From assembly GCF_000519205.1 (NCBI RefSeq), contig NZ_JAFB01000016.1:188641-252640 (forward strand): a stretch of DNA of 64,000 nt, in the 5' to 3' direction. A program made the translations under genes and the position numbers. How positions within the stretch are numbered: the first letter of the stretch is position 1; the number at the start of each line of letters is the position of its first letter. Below the pieces are notes generated by a model that saw only the letters and a program-made list of their open reading frames with translations, searched no databases and was not told the origin of the DNA. The DNA is from Amycolatopsis taiwanensis DSM 45107. Its GTDB lineage: Bacteria; Actinomycetota; Actinomycetes; Mycobacteriales; Pseudonocardiaceae. This document shows positions 17,765 to 26,490 of this stretch, one piece after another.

Positions 17765-18592
17765 TCAGCCGGCGCGGCGAGCCTGAAGGACCGCGTTGTA
17801 GAGCTCCTTTGAGGAAACCCCGGTAGCCGCGGCGACCTCCGCCGCGACGGACTTGAGCCGCTCACCGGCGGCGACGCGCGACGACACCTCACCGACCAGG
17901 TCCGCCACGCTGACCGCCCGGGGCCGCGCGCCCGCCAGCACCACCGTGATCTCGCCCCGGACGCCGTCCGACGCCCAGTCCGCCAGCTCGGCGAGGGTCC
18001 CGCGCCGGACCTCCTCGTAGGTCTTGGTCAGCTCGCGGCACACCGCGGCGCGGCGGTCGCCGAGCGCCTCGGCGGCCTCCGCGAGCGTGGCGGCCAGCCG
18101 GTGCGGGGACTCGAAGAACACCACCGTGCGCGGCTGGCCGGCCAGCTCGGCGAACCACCTGGCCTTCTCGCCCGGCTTGCGCGGGACGAACCCCTCGAAA
18201 CAGAACCGGTCGCTCGGCAACCCGGAAACCGCCAGCGCGGTGGTCACCGCGGAGGGCCCCGGCAGGCAGGTGACCGGCAGGTCCTCGGCCACGCACGCCG
18301 CCACGAGCCGGTACCCGGGGTCGGACACGCTCGGCATGCCCGCGTCGGTCACCAGCAGCACGGTTTCCCCGGTACGCAGGGCGTCCATCAGCCGCGGCAG
18401 TCGCGCCGTTTCCACGTCCTCGTAGAAGCTGACCACCCGGCCGGCCGGGGTGACGTTCAGGGCCGCGGCCAGCGCACGCAGGCGGCGGGTGTCCTCGGCG
18501 GCGATCACGTCGGCGTCCGCGAGCGCCGAGACCAGGCGGGGCGAAGCGTCGCGGGAATCACCGAGCGGGGTTGCGGCGAGGACGAGCGGCAT
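17765..18592 (-). CDS. rsmI: 16S rRNA (cytidine1402-2'-O)-methyltransferase RsmI
   Basis: 275 residues. Tetrapyrrole-methylase fold enzyme that methylates the 2'-OH of C1402 in 16S rRNA. Motifs: LAATPLGDSRDASPRL, the IAAEDTRRLR loop, VSDPGYRLVAA, CLPGPSAVTTAL and VFFESPHRLAATL, and a C-terminal helical SsKELYNAVLQ segment. The ATG at 18592 is the only start giving the standard N-terminus. The leader element upstream offers a strong site (AAGGAGCGAGC) followed by an ATG at 18617, but that ATG is out of frame and opens a 37-codon frame overlapping rsmI; rsmI initiation may depend on reinitiation. Divergent from pmt, as in mycobacteria. Confidence 0.95.
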   Translation of the reverse strand: MPLVLAATPLGDSRDASPRLVSALADADVIAAEDTRRLRALAAALNVTPAGRVVSFYEDVETARLPRLMDALRTGETVLLVTDAGMPSVSDPGYRLVAACVAEDLPVTCLPGPSAVTTALAVSGLPSDRFCFEGFVPRKPGEKARWFAELAGQPRTVVFFESPHRLAATLAEAAEALGDRRAAVCRELTKTYEEVRRGTLAELADWASDGVRGEITVVLAGARPRAVSVADLVGEVSSRVAAGERLKSVAAEVAAATGVSSKELYNAVLQARRAG

Positions 18593-18617
18593 AGCGCCAG
18601 CGTATCCGGGCCGGTCA

Positions 18618-18817
18618 TGCTCGCTCCTTCGCGAGTTCGCGCACGACCGTGTCCTGTGGGGGCTCCGCCCCCACACCCCGACTGGGGGCAAGCCCCCAGA
18701 CCCCCTTGATCGTGTCGACGGGGGCGCTGCATTGGGGGTCGGGTCAGGGCCCCCGCCGCCCCGATAGCGGGACAGCGGCGCGCTCGGTGGTCACCGTGAT
18801 TGCCGCGGGTTGGCACA
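18618..18817 (-). repeat. Dispersed leader element, copy C (upstream of rsmI), one hairpin unit
   Basis: The most complete short copy. On the minus strand: GTGCCAACCCGCGGCAATCA, CGGTGACCACCGAGCGCGCC, ATCGGGGCGGCGG, then GCGCCCCGTCGACACGATC. One hairpin unit follows (GGGGGTCTGGGGGCTTGCCC onward, then a GTGGGGGCGGAGCCCCCAC hairpin), and it ends CGCGAACTCGCGAAGGAGCG next to ATG 18617. It serves as reference for the other copies. Confidence 0.85.
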
Positions 18818-18908
18818 AGGGGGTGTCCTGCCTGCGGTCGACCCGCCAGAGGGACGACCTCGGCGGGTCACCGGCGACCTCACGGCGCCGCCCCTAGGAT
18901 CGGTCTCC

Positions 18909-20462
18909 GTGACTGCCCTGCTGACCCGCCCGCACCCCAATCCGGTCGAGTCGCCGCGCCCCCCGACGGACCGCGAGGCCACCCTGCTGGGTCGCCCCAT
19001 GCCCGCCGACCGCCTGCGCGGCTGGGTCGTCACGCTCGTCCTCGGACTCATCGGCGGGATCACCCGGTTCCAGAACCTCGGGTTCCCGACCGACAAGGGC
19101 ACCCCCGTCTTCGACGAGAAGCACTACGTGCCGCAGGCGTGGCAGATGCTGCGCAACGGCTGGTTCGAGGACAACGCCGGCTACGAACTCGTCGTCCACC
19201 CGCCACTGGCCAAGCAGTTGATCGCGCTCGGCGAGTGGATGTTCGGCTACAACGGGTGGGGCTGGCGGTTCAGCTCCGCCGTGGCCGGGACGATCATCAT
19301 CGTGCTCACCGTCCGGGTCGCCCGGCGGCTGACCCGGTCGACCCTGCTCGCCGGGGTCGCCGGCATCCTGGTCATCTGCGACGGCGTGCTGTTCATCCAG
19401 TCCCGGATGGGCATGCTGGACATCTTCATCGCGCTGTTCGTGATCGCCGCCTTCGCCTGCCTGATCGCCGACCGCGACCAGGTGCGCGAGCGGCTCGCGG
19501 TGGCGGTGCGGGAGGGATGGGCCGACGAGTCCCCCTGGGGACCGCGCCTCGGTTTCCGCTGGTGGCGCTTCGCGGCCGGCCTGTGCGTCGGGCTGACGTT
19601 CGCCGTCAAGTGGTCCGGTCTGTACTACATGGCGTTCTTCGGCCTGCTGGCCGTGGGCTTCGACGTCGCGGCACGCCGCGCCGCGGGCGTGCGGCACCCG
19701 TGGCTGGGCACCCTGATCCGGGACGTCGCACCCGCGCTGTGGGCCTTCGTCGGCCTCCCGGTCGTGATCTACCTGTCCAGCTGGTGGGCCTGGTTCGCCA
19801 GCGAGTCGGGGACCGACCGGCACTACACCGAGATCAAGAACATCGCGCCCGGCTTCTGGGCCTGGGTGCCGCCCGCGCTGCGCTCCCTCGGCGACTACTC
19901 GATGAACGTGCTGCACTTCCACGAGACCCTGCTGACGCCGAAGAACGACCCGCACCCCTGGGAATCGAAGCCGTGGACCTGGCCGATGGGCCTGCGGCCG
20001 ATGCTCTACTACTACGAGACCGATCCCCCGACCTGCGGGGCCAACCCGTGCGTACAGGCCACGATGCTGATCGGCACCCCGGCGACCTGGTGGCTCTCGC
20101 TGCCGATGCTCGGGTGGGGGCTGTGGCGCTGGCTCTTCCGCTTCGACTGGCGGTACGCGGCCGTCCTCGTCGGCTACCTGGCCGGCCTGCTGCCGTGGTT
20201 CATGAACATCGACCGGCAGATGTACTTCTTCTACGCCACCCCGATGGCAACGTTCCTGGCACTCGGGCTGACGCTGGCGCTCGGGCAGATCCTGGGCAGC
20301 GCCCAGCTGAGCTTCGAGCGAAGAGGCACCGGCCTCCTCGTCGTCTCGCTCTACGTCGGCCTGGTCGTGGCCAACTTCGCCTGGCTGTGGCCGATCCTCA
20401 ACGGCGACCCGATCACGAACGACCACTGGCAGGCCGAACTCTGGCTCCCGTCCTGGCGCTGA
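18909..20462 (+). CDS. pmt: Protein O-mannosyltransferase (Pmt)
   Basis: 517 residues, integral membrane GT39 enzyme that transfers mannose from polyprenyl-phosphate-mannose to Ser/Thr of proteins during Sec export. The first extracytoplasmic loop carries the acidic motif VFDEKHYVPQAW, and about ten membrane segments follow (for example TIIIVLTVRVARR, AALFV-type segments, LLVVSLYVGLVVANFAWLW). GTG start gives an N-terminus ahead of the first helix (WVVTLVLGLIGGITRF). Divergent from rsmI, matching the Rv1002c/Rv1003 arrangement. Confidence 0.95.
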   Translation: MTALLTRPHPNPVESPRPPTDREATLLGRPMPADRLRGWVVTLVLGLIGGITRFQNLGFPTDKGTPVFDEKHYVPQAWQMLRNGWFEDNAGYELVVHPPLAKQLIALGEWMFGYNGWGWRFSSAVAGTIIIVLTVRVARRLTRSTLLAGVAGILVICDGVLFIQSRMGMLDIFIALFVIAAFACLIADRDQVRERLAVAVREGWADESPWGPRLGFRWWRFAAGLCVGLTFAVKWSGLYYMAFFGLLAVGFDVAARRAAGVRHPWLGTLIRDVAPALWAFVGLPVVIYLSSWWAWFASESGTDRHYTEIKNIAPGFWAWVPPALRSLGDYSMNVLHFHETLLTPKNDPHPWESKPWTWPMGLRPMLYYYETDPPTCGANPCVQATMLIGTPATWWLSLPMLGWGLWRWLFRFDWRYAAVLVGYLAGLLPWFMNIDRQMYFFYATPMATFLALGLTLALGQILGSAQLSFERRGTGLLVVSLYVGLVVANFAWLWPILNGDPITNDHWQAELWLPSWR

Positions 20463-20480
20463 TCCGGCCCGGTCCGGATC
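20461..20480. terminator. Hairpin between pmt and the HxlR relic
   Basis: GATCCGG / CCGGATC stem (20461-20467 and 20474-20480) with a 6-nt loop between convergent genes; it overlaps the pmt stop codon. Confidence 0.55.
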
Positions 20481-20826
20481 AGCCGCGGCGGTTGCGTTGC
20501 CTGGCGTCGTAGGCCGCGCGGGCCCGCTCGACCTCCTCCAGGTTGACCGACCACTTGGAAAGCGCCGAGAACAGCGGTGCCAGGCTGCGCCCCAGGTCGC
20601 TGATCTCGTACTCCACCCGCGGGGGAACCTCGGCGTGGTAGGTGCGCACGACGAGACCGTCGCGTTCCAAGGTGCGCAGCCGCTGGGTCAGCACCTTCGG
20701 GGTGATCGGACGAAGCGCTGGCGGCCGTATTCACAGAGGGTTCCACAGGATCGGAGTGGTCCAGCGGCTGAAGACGACGTCGACCACGGGGGCGATCGGG
20801 CAGGCGTGCTCGGGGAGAGCAATCAT
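20479..20826 (-). pseudogene. HxlR family regulator, frameshifted and internally deleted
   Basis: The N-terminal part reads MIALPEHACPIAPVVDVVFS, then RWTTPILWN, an HxlR start with its conserved Cys. At about 20750 one extra C shifts the frame: without it the sequence would continue Leu-Cys-Glu-Tyr-Gly-Arg-Gln-Arg-Phe-Val. A few codons are then missing and the rest resumes as ITPKVLTQRLRTLERDGLVV through EISDLGRSLAPLFSALSKW. Its ATG (20826-20824) overlaps the ATG of the divergent NmrA-like gene, leaving no promoter between them. Confidence 0.85.
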
Positions 20827-21448
20827 GATTGTGGTGACGGGCGCGACCGGGAATGTCGGGCGGCCACTGGTGCGGGCGTTGGTCGAGGCGGGCGAGAAGG
20901 TCAGGGCGGTCTCCCGCCAGATCTCCGGCCAGGATGTGCCGCCAGGGGTTGAGCACCGGCGCGTCGATCTCGCCGAGCCAGCGGACCTCGAACCCGCCCT
21001 TGCCGGGGCCACGGCGTTGTTTCTCCTGACCTCGGGCGCTTTCGTGACCCGGGGGGATATCGCCGAGGTGCTGGACATCGTGCGGGGCAGTGGGGTCCAG
21101 CGGGTCGTCTTGCTGTCCTCTCAGGTCAGCAGCGGGGACCACCCGTCGGAACTGGAGGACGCGGTCACGCGGTCGGGCTTGGCGTGGACCATGCTGCGGC
21201 CGGGCAACTTCGCGTCCAACTCGTTCCAGTGGGCCGAGTCGGTCCAAACGCGACGGACGGTTGCCGCGCCGTTCGGCGATATCGCACTTCCGGCCATGCC
21301 CGAGCCGATCGCCGAGCGCACCCTCGACATCCTGGGTTCACCGGCACCCGAGCTACAGCGGGTCAGCCCAGACGTCGAGCGGGTCCTCGGCCGCCCGGCA
21401 GGCACCTTCGCCGAATGGGCAGCCCGCAACGTCGTCGCCTTCAAGTGA
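20825..21448 (+). CDS. NmrA-like NAD(P)-binding protein with internal deletion
   Basis: 207 residues. Starts MIVVTGATGNVGRPLVRALV, a Rossmann nucleotide-binding motif (GATGNVG), and includes LLSSQVSSGDHPSELEDAVT and WTMLRPGNFASNSFQWAESV. Family members are about 280 residues. Here the sequence jumps from FGDIALPAMPE straight to PIAERTLDILG and the C-terminal GRPAGTFAEWAARNVVAFK, so roughly 70 residues of the substrate region look deleted in frame. Good ribosome binding site GGGAGAG. It may be a non-functional remnant that has kept its frame. Divergent partner HxlR is also broken. Confidence 0.75.
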   Translation: MIVVTGATGNVGRPLVRALVEAGEKVRAVSRQISGQDVPPGVEHRRVDLAEPADLEPALAGATALFLLTSGAFVTRGDIAEVLDIVRGSGVQRVVLLSSQVSSGDHPSELEDAVTRSGLAWTMLRPGNFASNSFQWAESVQTRRTVAAPFGDIALPAMPEPIAERTLDILGSPAPELQRVSPDVERVLGRPAGTFAEWAARNVVAFK

Positions 21449-21454
21449 CTCGGT

Positions 21455-23194
21455 TCAGCGCCGGGGAGGCACGACCCGGGTGGTGCCGGACTCGAAGCGC
21501 GGGACCACCCGGGTGACCGGACCATCGGGGGTCTTGCCCGCCCGGGCGAGCCAGCCTTCGATCTCGCGGCGGATGGCGTTCAGCGTGGGACGGCGCCGGG
21601 GCTCGGCGTCCAGGGACGCAGCGAGCAGCCGCGCGTGCGCGGAACGCTGCGGCAACCGGTTCGGCGGCTCGGCGCGCGCGGCCGCCATCAGCGCCGCCAT
21701 CGGCGTCTCCCGGGTGCCGCGCGGCGGGTAGCCCGCCAAGGCGTAACTCACCGTCGCGGCGAGCTGCCAGGCGTCGGAGGCCGGGCTGGCCGGGGCGCCC
21801 GCGGCCTGCTCGGGGGCGACGAAGTCGGGCGTGCCGACCACCATCCCGGTGGCGGTCATCGACGAGTCGCCGCGGCTGCGCGCGATACCGAAGTCGATCA
21901 GGTGAGGCAGGCCCTGCGGGTCCACGATGATGTTGGACGGCTTGATGTCCCGGTGCAGGACCCCCTTCTCATGCGCCGCCTCCAGCGCGCCCGCCATGGT
22001 GGCCCACAGCCGTCCGGCGGCGACGTCGTCGAGCGGGCCCTGCGTGTCCACCGCGGTCGCCAGCGCCTGCCCGTCCAGGTACTCCATCACCAGCGCGAGC
22101 CCGTCGGGTTCTTCGACGAGGTCGTACACACGCACGCAGTTCGGGTGGTTCACCATCGCCAGCGCCCGCGCTTCGCGGCGCATGCGTTCCTCGGTGTCCC
22201 GGTCCGGCGCGTGCGCGATCTTCAGCGCGACCGTCCGGCCGAGCTGGTTGTCCACGGCCTGCCAGACGGTGCCGAACCCGCCACGACCCAGGCGCCGCGT
22301 GCGGCGGTAGCGCTCGCTGCCGTTGGCGGACGCCCCGGGCGGCGCCGGCATGGGGCCAGGCGTGGCCGCGAGCTCCTGCGCCGACGGCGCGATTGCGGTC
22401 GGCGTGTACTGCTTTTGCTGGGGGTTCTGCGGTGGCGGTGGCGGCTGAGCCGGCCGGGCCGGCTCGCGCTCCGGTTCGGGCTCGGGGCGTTGCCGGTCCC
22501 GGGTTCCCCGGTTGATGACCGCCCAGGGTGGCGCGCCCACGAGTGCCAGCGGGATGAGCCCGAGCACGCTGACCGGCAGGAAGCCGAGCCAGAGGAACAC
22601 CGCCGCGTTCGCCTCGACGGTCAGGCTGAACACGGCGAACACCACGTACGACAGCCACAGCAGCCGGCCCGGCCACTTCTGGCCACGCCGCATGGCCGAG
22701 CGGGCCTGCAAGATCATGAACAGCAGCGTGAGCGCCGGGAGCCCGACCAGCCCGCCGAGGTAGAAGATGTAGGCCAGGGTGTTGCCCGACGGGTAGAACA
22801 GGCTCTCGAAACCGTTCTGGCCACCACCGAGATACTCGCTCTGCACCCCGACGAAGCAGTAGCTTTGGTGCAGCGTGGTCACGTCCGCCGCCGACAGGCC
22901 GGACGCCGATCCCTCGTTCACCGCGCGGTAGATGCCGGAAATACCGTTGAACGCCAGCCAAGGCAACAGGAAGACGAACAGAAGCCCGGTCACCGCGATG
23001 ACGCTGACCGTCGTCGCGTTGTAGTTGTTGCCGGTGAACTTGCGCATGATCGACACGATCAGCGCGCCAATCACCGGGAACAGGGCGACCAACGCACCCG
23101 CCGCGATCGTCGCCCACACCCAGTCCCCCGGGCAGAACCCGGGTTGGAACAGGTCGTGCGCGAGCGAAAGCAGCCAGCTCGCGAATCCGTTCAC
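21455..23194 (-). CDS. Membrane serine/threonine protein kinase with N-terminal multi-pass domain
   Basis: 579 residues. Residues 1-225 contain about five to six membrane segments (e.g. AAGALVALFPVIGALIVSIM, LLFVFLLPWLAF, VFLWLGFLPVSVLGLIPLAL). A Pro-rich linker (235-290) leads to a C-terminal Hanks-type kinase: glycine loop GRGGFG (303-308), Lys325 in VALKIA, HRDIKPSN (catalytic Asp416), DFG (434-436), TPDFVAPEQ. This is the reverse of the usual PknB layout, in which the kinase is N-terminal. The extracytoplasmic loop 90-140 has few charged residues and one Cys. Substrates are unknown. GC-rich shadow frames on the other strand were ignored. Confidence 0.93.
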   Translation of the reverse strand: MNGFASWLLSLAHDLFQPGFCPGDWVWATIAAGALVALFPVIGALIVSIMRKFTGNNYNATTVSVIAVTGLLFVFLLPWLAFNGISGIYRAVNEGSASGLSAADVTTLHQSYCFVGVQSEYLGGGQNGFESLFYPSGNTLAYIFYLGGLVGLPALTLLFMILQARSAMRRGQKWPGRLLWLSYVVFAVFSLTVEANAAVFLWLGFLPVSVLGLIPLALVGAPPWAVINRGTRDRQRPEPEPEREPARPAQPPPPPQNPQQKQYTPTAIAPSAQELAATPGPMPAPPGASANGSERYRRTRRLGRGGFGTVWQAVDNQLGRTVALKIAHAPDRDTEERMRREARALAMVNHPNCVRVYDLVEEPDGLALVMEYLDGQALATAVDTQGPLDDVAAGRLWATMAGALEAAHEKGVLHRDIKPSNIIVDPQGLPHLIDFGIARSRGDSSMTATGMVVGTPDFVAPEQAAGAPASPASDAWQLAATVSYALAGYPPRGTRETPMAALMAAARAEPPNRLPQRSAHARLLAASLDAEPRRRPTLNAIRREIEGWLARAGKTPDGPVTRVVPRFESGTTRVVPPRR

Positions 23195-23517
23195 CGCCGG
23201 TGTCCTCCTACCCCGATTGGCACTGTGCGGACTTCCACCTTATTCGTATCGTCAGACGTGGCCGTTGCCCGGCGGGTTGCTCATCCGCCAAGTCGCCGCC
23301 CGCTGCACAGCCCAGTGACGCCGGAGGAGCCGCGATGCTACCCTCGGGCCCCATCTTGGCCGGAACCGTTCCGGGTAAGGCGTCTGTTGGGTTCGTTGCT
23401 ACGCCGGCAACAACACCGTGCCATCAAACCCGGGCCGCTGGAAACTGCCGGTCAGCGCCCTTTACTCGTCCCCTAAAGTGAGTGCGCGAGGGGCTGGCAA
23501 CGAGGAGAGCAACTCAG
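23195..23517. other. Divergent intergenic region kinase / acyl-CoA synthetase
   Basis: 323 bp holding two divergent promoters. A 48-codon frame (23335-23481) has a good GGAGGAG site, but its third-position GC is low for this genome and it has no recognisable features, so it was not called. No hairpin or repeat was seen. Confidence 0.4.
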
Positions 23518-25449
23518 ATGGGTATCTACGCCGAGGAGTACCAGCGCAGCCTGAGCGACCCGGAGGGTTTCTGGCTGGACGCGGCCAAGGCGATCGACTG
23601 GACGAGAGAACCCGATCAGGCGCTCGATTCGTCGAACATCCCGTTCTATCGCTGGTTCCCGGGTGGCGAACTCAACACCTCCTACAACGCGCTGGACCGG
23701 CACGTGGAGCGTGGCCGCGGCGAGCAGCCCGCGCTCATCTGGGACTCGCCCGTCACCTCCGCACAGCGCACCTACAGCTACGCACAGTTGCGCGACGAAG
23801 TGGCGCGCTTCGCCGGCGGGTTGGTCTCGCTCGGCGTCACCAAGGGTGACCGGGTGATCATCTACATGCCGATGGTGCCGGAGGCCGCCATCGCGATGCT
23901 CGCGTGCGCCCGGATCGGCGCGGTGCACTCGGTGGTGTTCGGCGGGTTCGCGCCGAAGGAACTCGCCGTGCGCATCGACGACGCGAAGCCGAAGGTGATC
24001 GTCGCGGCCTCCTGCGGGGTCGAGCCGGCCCGGATCGTGGAGTACCAGCCGATCATCTCCGCCGCGCTGGAGACGACCGAGCACCAGCCGGAAAAGATCG
24101 TTGTGCTGCAACGGACGGGGGTCCGGGGGCTGGCCCCCGGGCGGGGTCTGGAGGTTGCACCCCCAGAGGACAGAGCGGCGCGGGCCGAGCCGGGTCCACG
24201 GGACGTGGACTGGCACGACCTGATGAGCGCGGCCACCCCGGCCGACCCGGTCCCGGTCGCTTCGACCGACCCGCTCTACATCCTCTACACGTCTGGTACC
24301 ACAGGGAAACCGAAGGGCGTCGTGCGCGACACCGGCGGCCACGCCGTCGCGCTGGCCTACTCGATGCGGGCGGTGTATGACGTCCAGCCCGGCGACATCT
24401 GGTGGACGGCGTCCGACGTGGGGTGGGTCGTCGGCCATTCCTACATCGTCTACGCGCCGCTGCTGATCGGCGCGACAACCGTGATGTACGAAGGAAAACC
24501 GGTCGGCACGCCCGACGCCGGCGCCTTCTGGCGGGTGATCTCCGAGCATCGGGTCAAGGCGCTGTTCACCGCGCCCACCGCGCTGCGCGCCATCAAGCGG
24601 CTCGACCCGGAAGCCGGGGAACTGGCCAAGTACGACCTCTCGGCGTTCCAAACGCTCTTCATGGCCGGAGAGCGTCTCGACCCGGAGACCTATCACTGGG
24701 CCCACGGGAAGCTCGGCGTTCCGGTGATCGATCACTGGTGGCAGACCGAGACCGGCTGGGCGATCGCGGCCAACCCGCGGGGGCTGGAACCGTTGCCGGT
24801 CAAGGCCGGTTCGCCGACGGTGCCGGCGCCGGGGTACGACGTCCGCGTGCTGGACCAGCAGGGGACGGAACTGCCGGCCGGGCAGGAGGGCGCGATCGCG
24901 ATCAAGCTCCCGCTGCCGCCCGGCACCCTGCCCACGCTGTGGGGCGATGACGACCGGTACGTCGAGGGATACCTCTCGCGGTACCAGGGCTATTACCTGA
25001 CCGGCGACTCGGGATACCTCGACGAGGACGGCTACCTGTTCGTCATGGGCCGCACCGACGACGTGATCAACGTGGCGGGGCACCGGCTGTCCACCGGCTC
25101 GATGGAGGCCGTGCTCGCCGCGCATCCGGCGGTGGCCGAGTGCGCGGTGATCGGCGTGCACGACCAGCTCAAGGGCCAGTTGCCGCGCGGGCTCGTGGTG
25201 CTCAAGGCCGGCGTCGAGGTCGACGAGGAAACCCTGTGCGGGGAGCTGATCGCCGCGGTGCGCCGTGACATCGGCCCGGTGGCGGCCTTTCGCCAGGTGT
25301 CCATTGTGGACGCGTTGCCGAAGACGCGGTCCGGCAAGATCCTGCGCAAGACGATGCGCGGCATCGCCGAGGGCCGCGATGAGCCGGTTCCGTCCACGAT
25401 CGAAGACCCGAGCGTCCTCGACGGCCTGCGCGCCATCCTCCGTCCCTGA
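23518..25449 (+). CDS. prpE: Propionyl-CoA synthetase-like acyl-CoA ligase (PrpE/ACSS3 type)
   Basis: 643 residues. Adenylate-forming enzyme activating a short-chain acid (propionate or acetate) to its CoA thioester with ATP. Motifs: the P-loop YTSGTTGKPKG, WWTASDVGWVVGHSY, LFMAGERLDPET, HWWQTETGW, YYLTGD and the C-terminal TRSGKILRKTMR with the acylatable Lys. GAGGAGAG lies about 9 nt upstream of ATG 23518. Residues at about 200-220 (RTGVRGLAPGRGLEVAPPED, 24113-24180) are encoded by a copy of the dispersed hairpin unit. This adds about 18 residues just before the PRDVDWHDLM segment, where relatives have a short loop. The reading frame stays open and catalytic motifs are intact, so it is probably functional. 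Confidence 0.92.
   Translation: MGIYAEEYQRSLSDPEGFWLDAAKAIDWTREPDQALDSSNIPFYRWFPGGELNTSYNALDRHVERGRGEQPALIWDSPVTSAQRTYSYAQLRDEVARFAGGLVSLGVTKGDRVIIYMPMVPEAAIAMLACARIGAVHSVVFGGFAPKELAVRIDDAKPKVIVAASCGVEPARIVEYQPIISAALETTEHQPEKIVVLQRTGVRGLAPGRGLEVAPPEDRAARAEPGPRDVDWHDLMSAATPADPVPVASTDPLYILYTSGTTGKPKGVVRDTGGHAVALAYSMRAVYDVQPGDIWWTASDVGWVVGHSYIVYAPLLIGATTVMYEGKPVGTPDAGAFWRVISEHRVKALFTAPTALRAIKRLDPEAGELAKYDLSAFQTLFMAGERLDPETYHWAHGKLGVPVIDHWWQTETGWAIAANPRGLEPLPVKAGSPTVPAPGYDVRVLDQQGTELPAGQEGAIAIKLPLPPGTLPTLWGDDDRYVEGYLSRYQGYYLTGDSGYLDEDGYLFVMGRTDDVINVAGHRLSTGSMEAVLAAHPAVAECAVIGVHDQLKGQLPRGLVVLKAGVEVDEETLCGELIAAVRRDIGPVAAFRQVSIVDALPKTRSGKILRKTMRGIAEGRDEPVPSTIEDPSVLDGLRAILRP
24117..24180 (+). repeat. 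Hairpin unit of the dispersed element inside a coding sequence (copy G)
   Basis: GGGGGTCCGGGGGCTGGCCC followed by CGGGCGGGGTCTGGAGGTTG and CACCCCCAGAGGACAGAGCG. It aligns over its length with the unit at 38998-39062 (GGTCTGGGGGGCTTGCCCCC onward) and with the units of copies C-E. It is read through in frame by the acyl-CoA ligase. Substitutions break some stem pairs, suggesting an old insertion. Confidence 0.85.
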
Positions 25450-25458
25450 CGGCCCTAC

Positions 25459-25490
25459 CACGGAAGCCGCGGCCGGCCGCGGCTTCCGTG
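25459..25490. terminator. 16-bp perfect palindrome, bidirectional terminator
   Basis: CACGGAAGCCGCGGCC / GGCCGCGGCTTCCGTG with no spacer, between the convergent acyl-CoA ligase and quinone-oxidoreductase genes, 10 bp from each end. Confidence 0.8.
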
Positions 25491-25499
25491 ATGCTTTGG

Positions 25500-26417
25500 T
25501 CAACCGATGTCGAGTACTGCCTTGCCGGCTACCTTGCGGGTAAGCAGCGCTTCGGCTGCGTCGCCGGCGCGCTCCCAGCTTCCACGCCAGCCCACCTGAG
25601 GGTCGAGCTGGCCGGCGGCCACCAGCGAGGACAGGTAGGCCAGATCCGGACCGAAGCCGGGACCGACCATGAAGGCCTCGATCCGGGCGCCCGGATTGGC
25701 CAGCCGAGCCTGTTCGAAGTCGATCGTGGTCGGTTCCCGTGACGCCTTGCCGACCCCCACGGCCAGGCCACCCGGGGTGAGCAGCGCGTAGGCGTCCGCC
25801 AACAGCTGCCCGCCAACGTTGTCGATCACGCCGTACACCGGCTCCCGCAGCTCCGCCAGACCACCGGACACCACCTCGGCCGCCCCCAGTTCCGCGAGCC
25901 CCGCACCACGCTCCGGCCGGCCGACCGCGGCGACCACATGTGCGCCGGCCCGCGCGGCGAGTTGGACGGCGAACCGGCCGACCCCGCCGGACGCCCCGGT
26001 GATCAGCACCCGCTGCCCGAGTACCGGGCCCAGTCGACGCAGTGCGCGCAACGCGGTTACCCCGGCCACCGGTAGCGCTGCCGCCGCGCCGTGATCAACG
26101 GCGTCGGGCAGTACCGCCAGCTCGCCGACGTCCACCGCACGCAGCTCGGCCCACCCGCCGGACCAGCCGAAGGTGACCACCCGTGCCCCGATCGCCGGGC
26201 CGCTTCCATCCGCGGCCGCGGCCACCACGACCCCGGCGGCGTCCCAGCCGGCCACCCCGCCGGGCGCGTAGTTCTCGCCAAGGTAGGCGACCTCGCCGAA
26301 GTTGAGCGAGGTCGCCGCGACCCGCACCAGGGCCTGCCCGGGGCCGGGTACCGGATCCGGCGCTTCGCCGAGCCGGAGACCATGCCGTGCGTCCGGGTCG
26401 TACACCAAAGCCTTCAT
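25500..26417 (-). CDS. Zinc-independent MDR family oxidoreductase (quinone-oxidoreductase-like)
   Basis: 305 residues. GroES-like N-terminal domain ([33 protein letters not shown]) and NAD(P)-binding Rossmann domain with [20 protein letters not shown]. The zinc-ligand Cys/His set of classical alcohol dehydrogenases is absent, so an NADPH-dependent quinone or enone reductase is most likely. ATG 26417 chosen with GGGAT about 5 nt upstream. Convergent with the acyl-CoA ligase and divergent from a methyltransferase gene 73 bp away. Confidence 0.9.
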   Translation of the reverse strand: MKALVYDPDARHGLRLGEAPDPVPGPGQALVRVAATSLNFGEVAYLGENYAPGGVAGWDAAGVVVAAAADGSGPAIGARVVTFGWSGGWAELRAVDVGELAVLPDAVDHGAAAALPVAGVTALRALRRLGPVLGQRVLITGASGGVGRFAVQLAARAGAHVVAAVGRPERGAGLAELGAAEVVSGGLAELREPVYGVIDNVGGQLLADAYALLTPGGLAVGVGKASREPTTIDFEQARLANPGARIEAFMVGPGFGPDLAYLSSLVAAGQLDPQVGWRGSWERAGDAAEALLTRKVAGKAVLDIG

Positions 26418-26490
26418 GATCCCGACAACCCTCGACACGAGACTGAAATTCCGCATGCCGGCCGGTCGGTGGCGGCTACCGTGATCCGTC

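Noticed and set aside
23335..23481. 48-codon small gene with GGAGGAG site upstream of the acyl-CoA ligase
   Set aside because: Third-position GC is far below that of neighbouring genes and no motif is seen. A chance frame is more likely.
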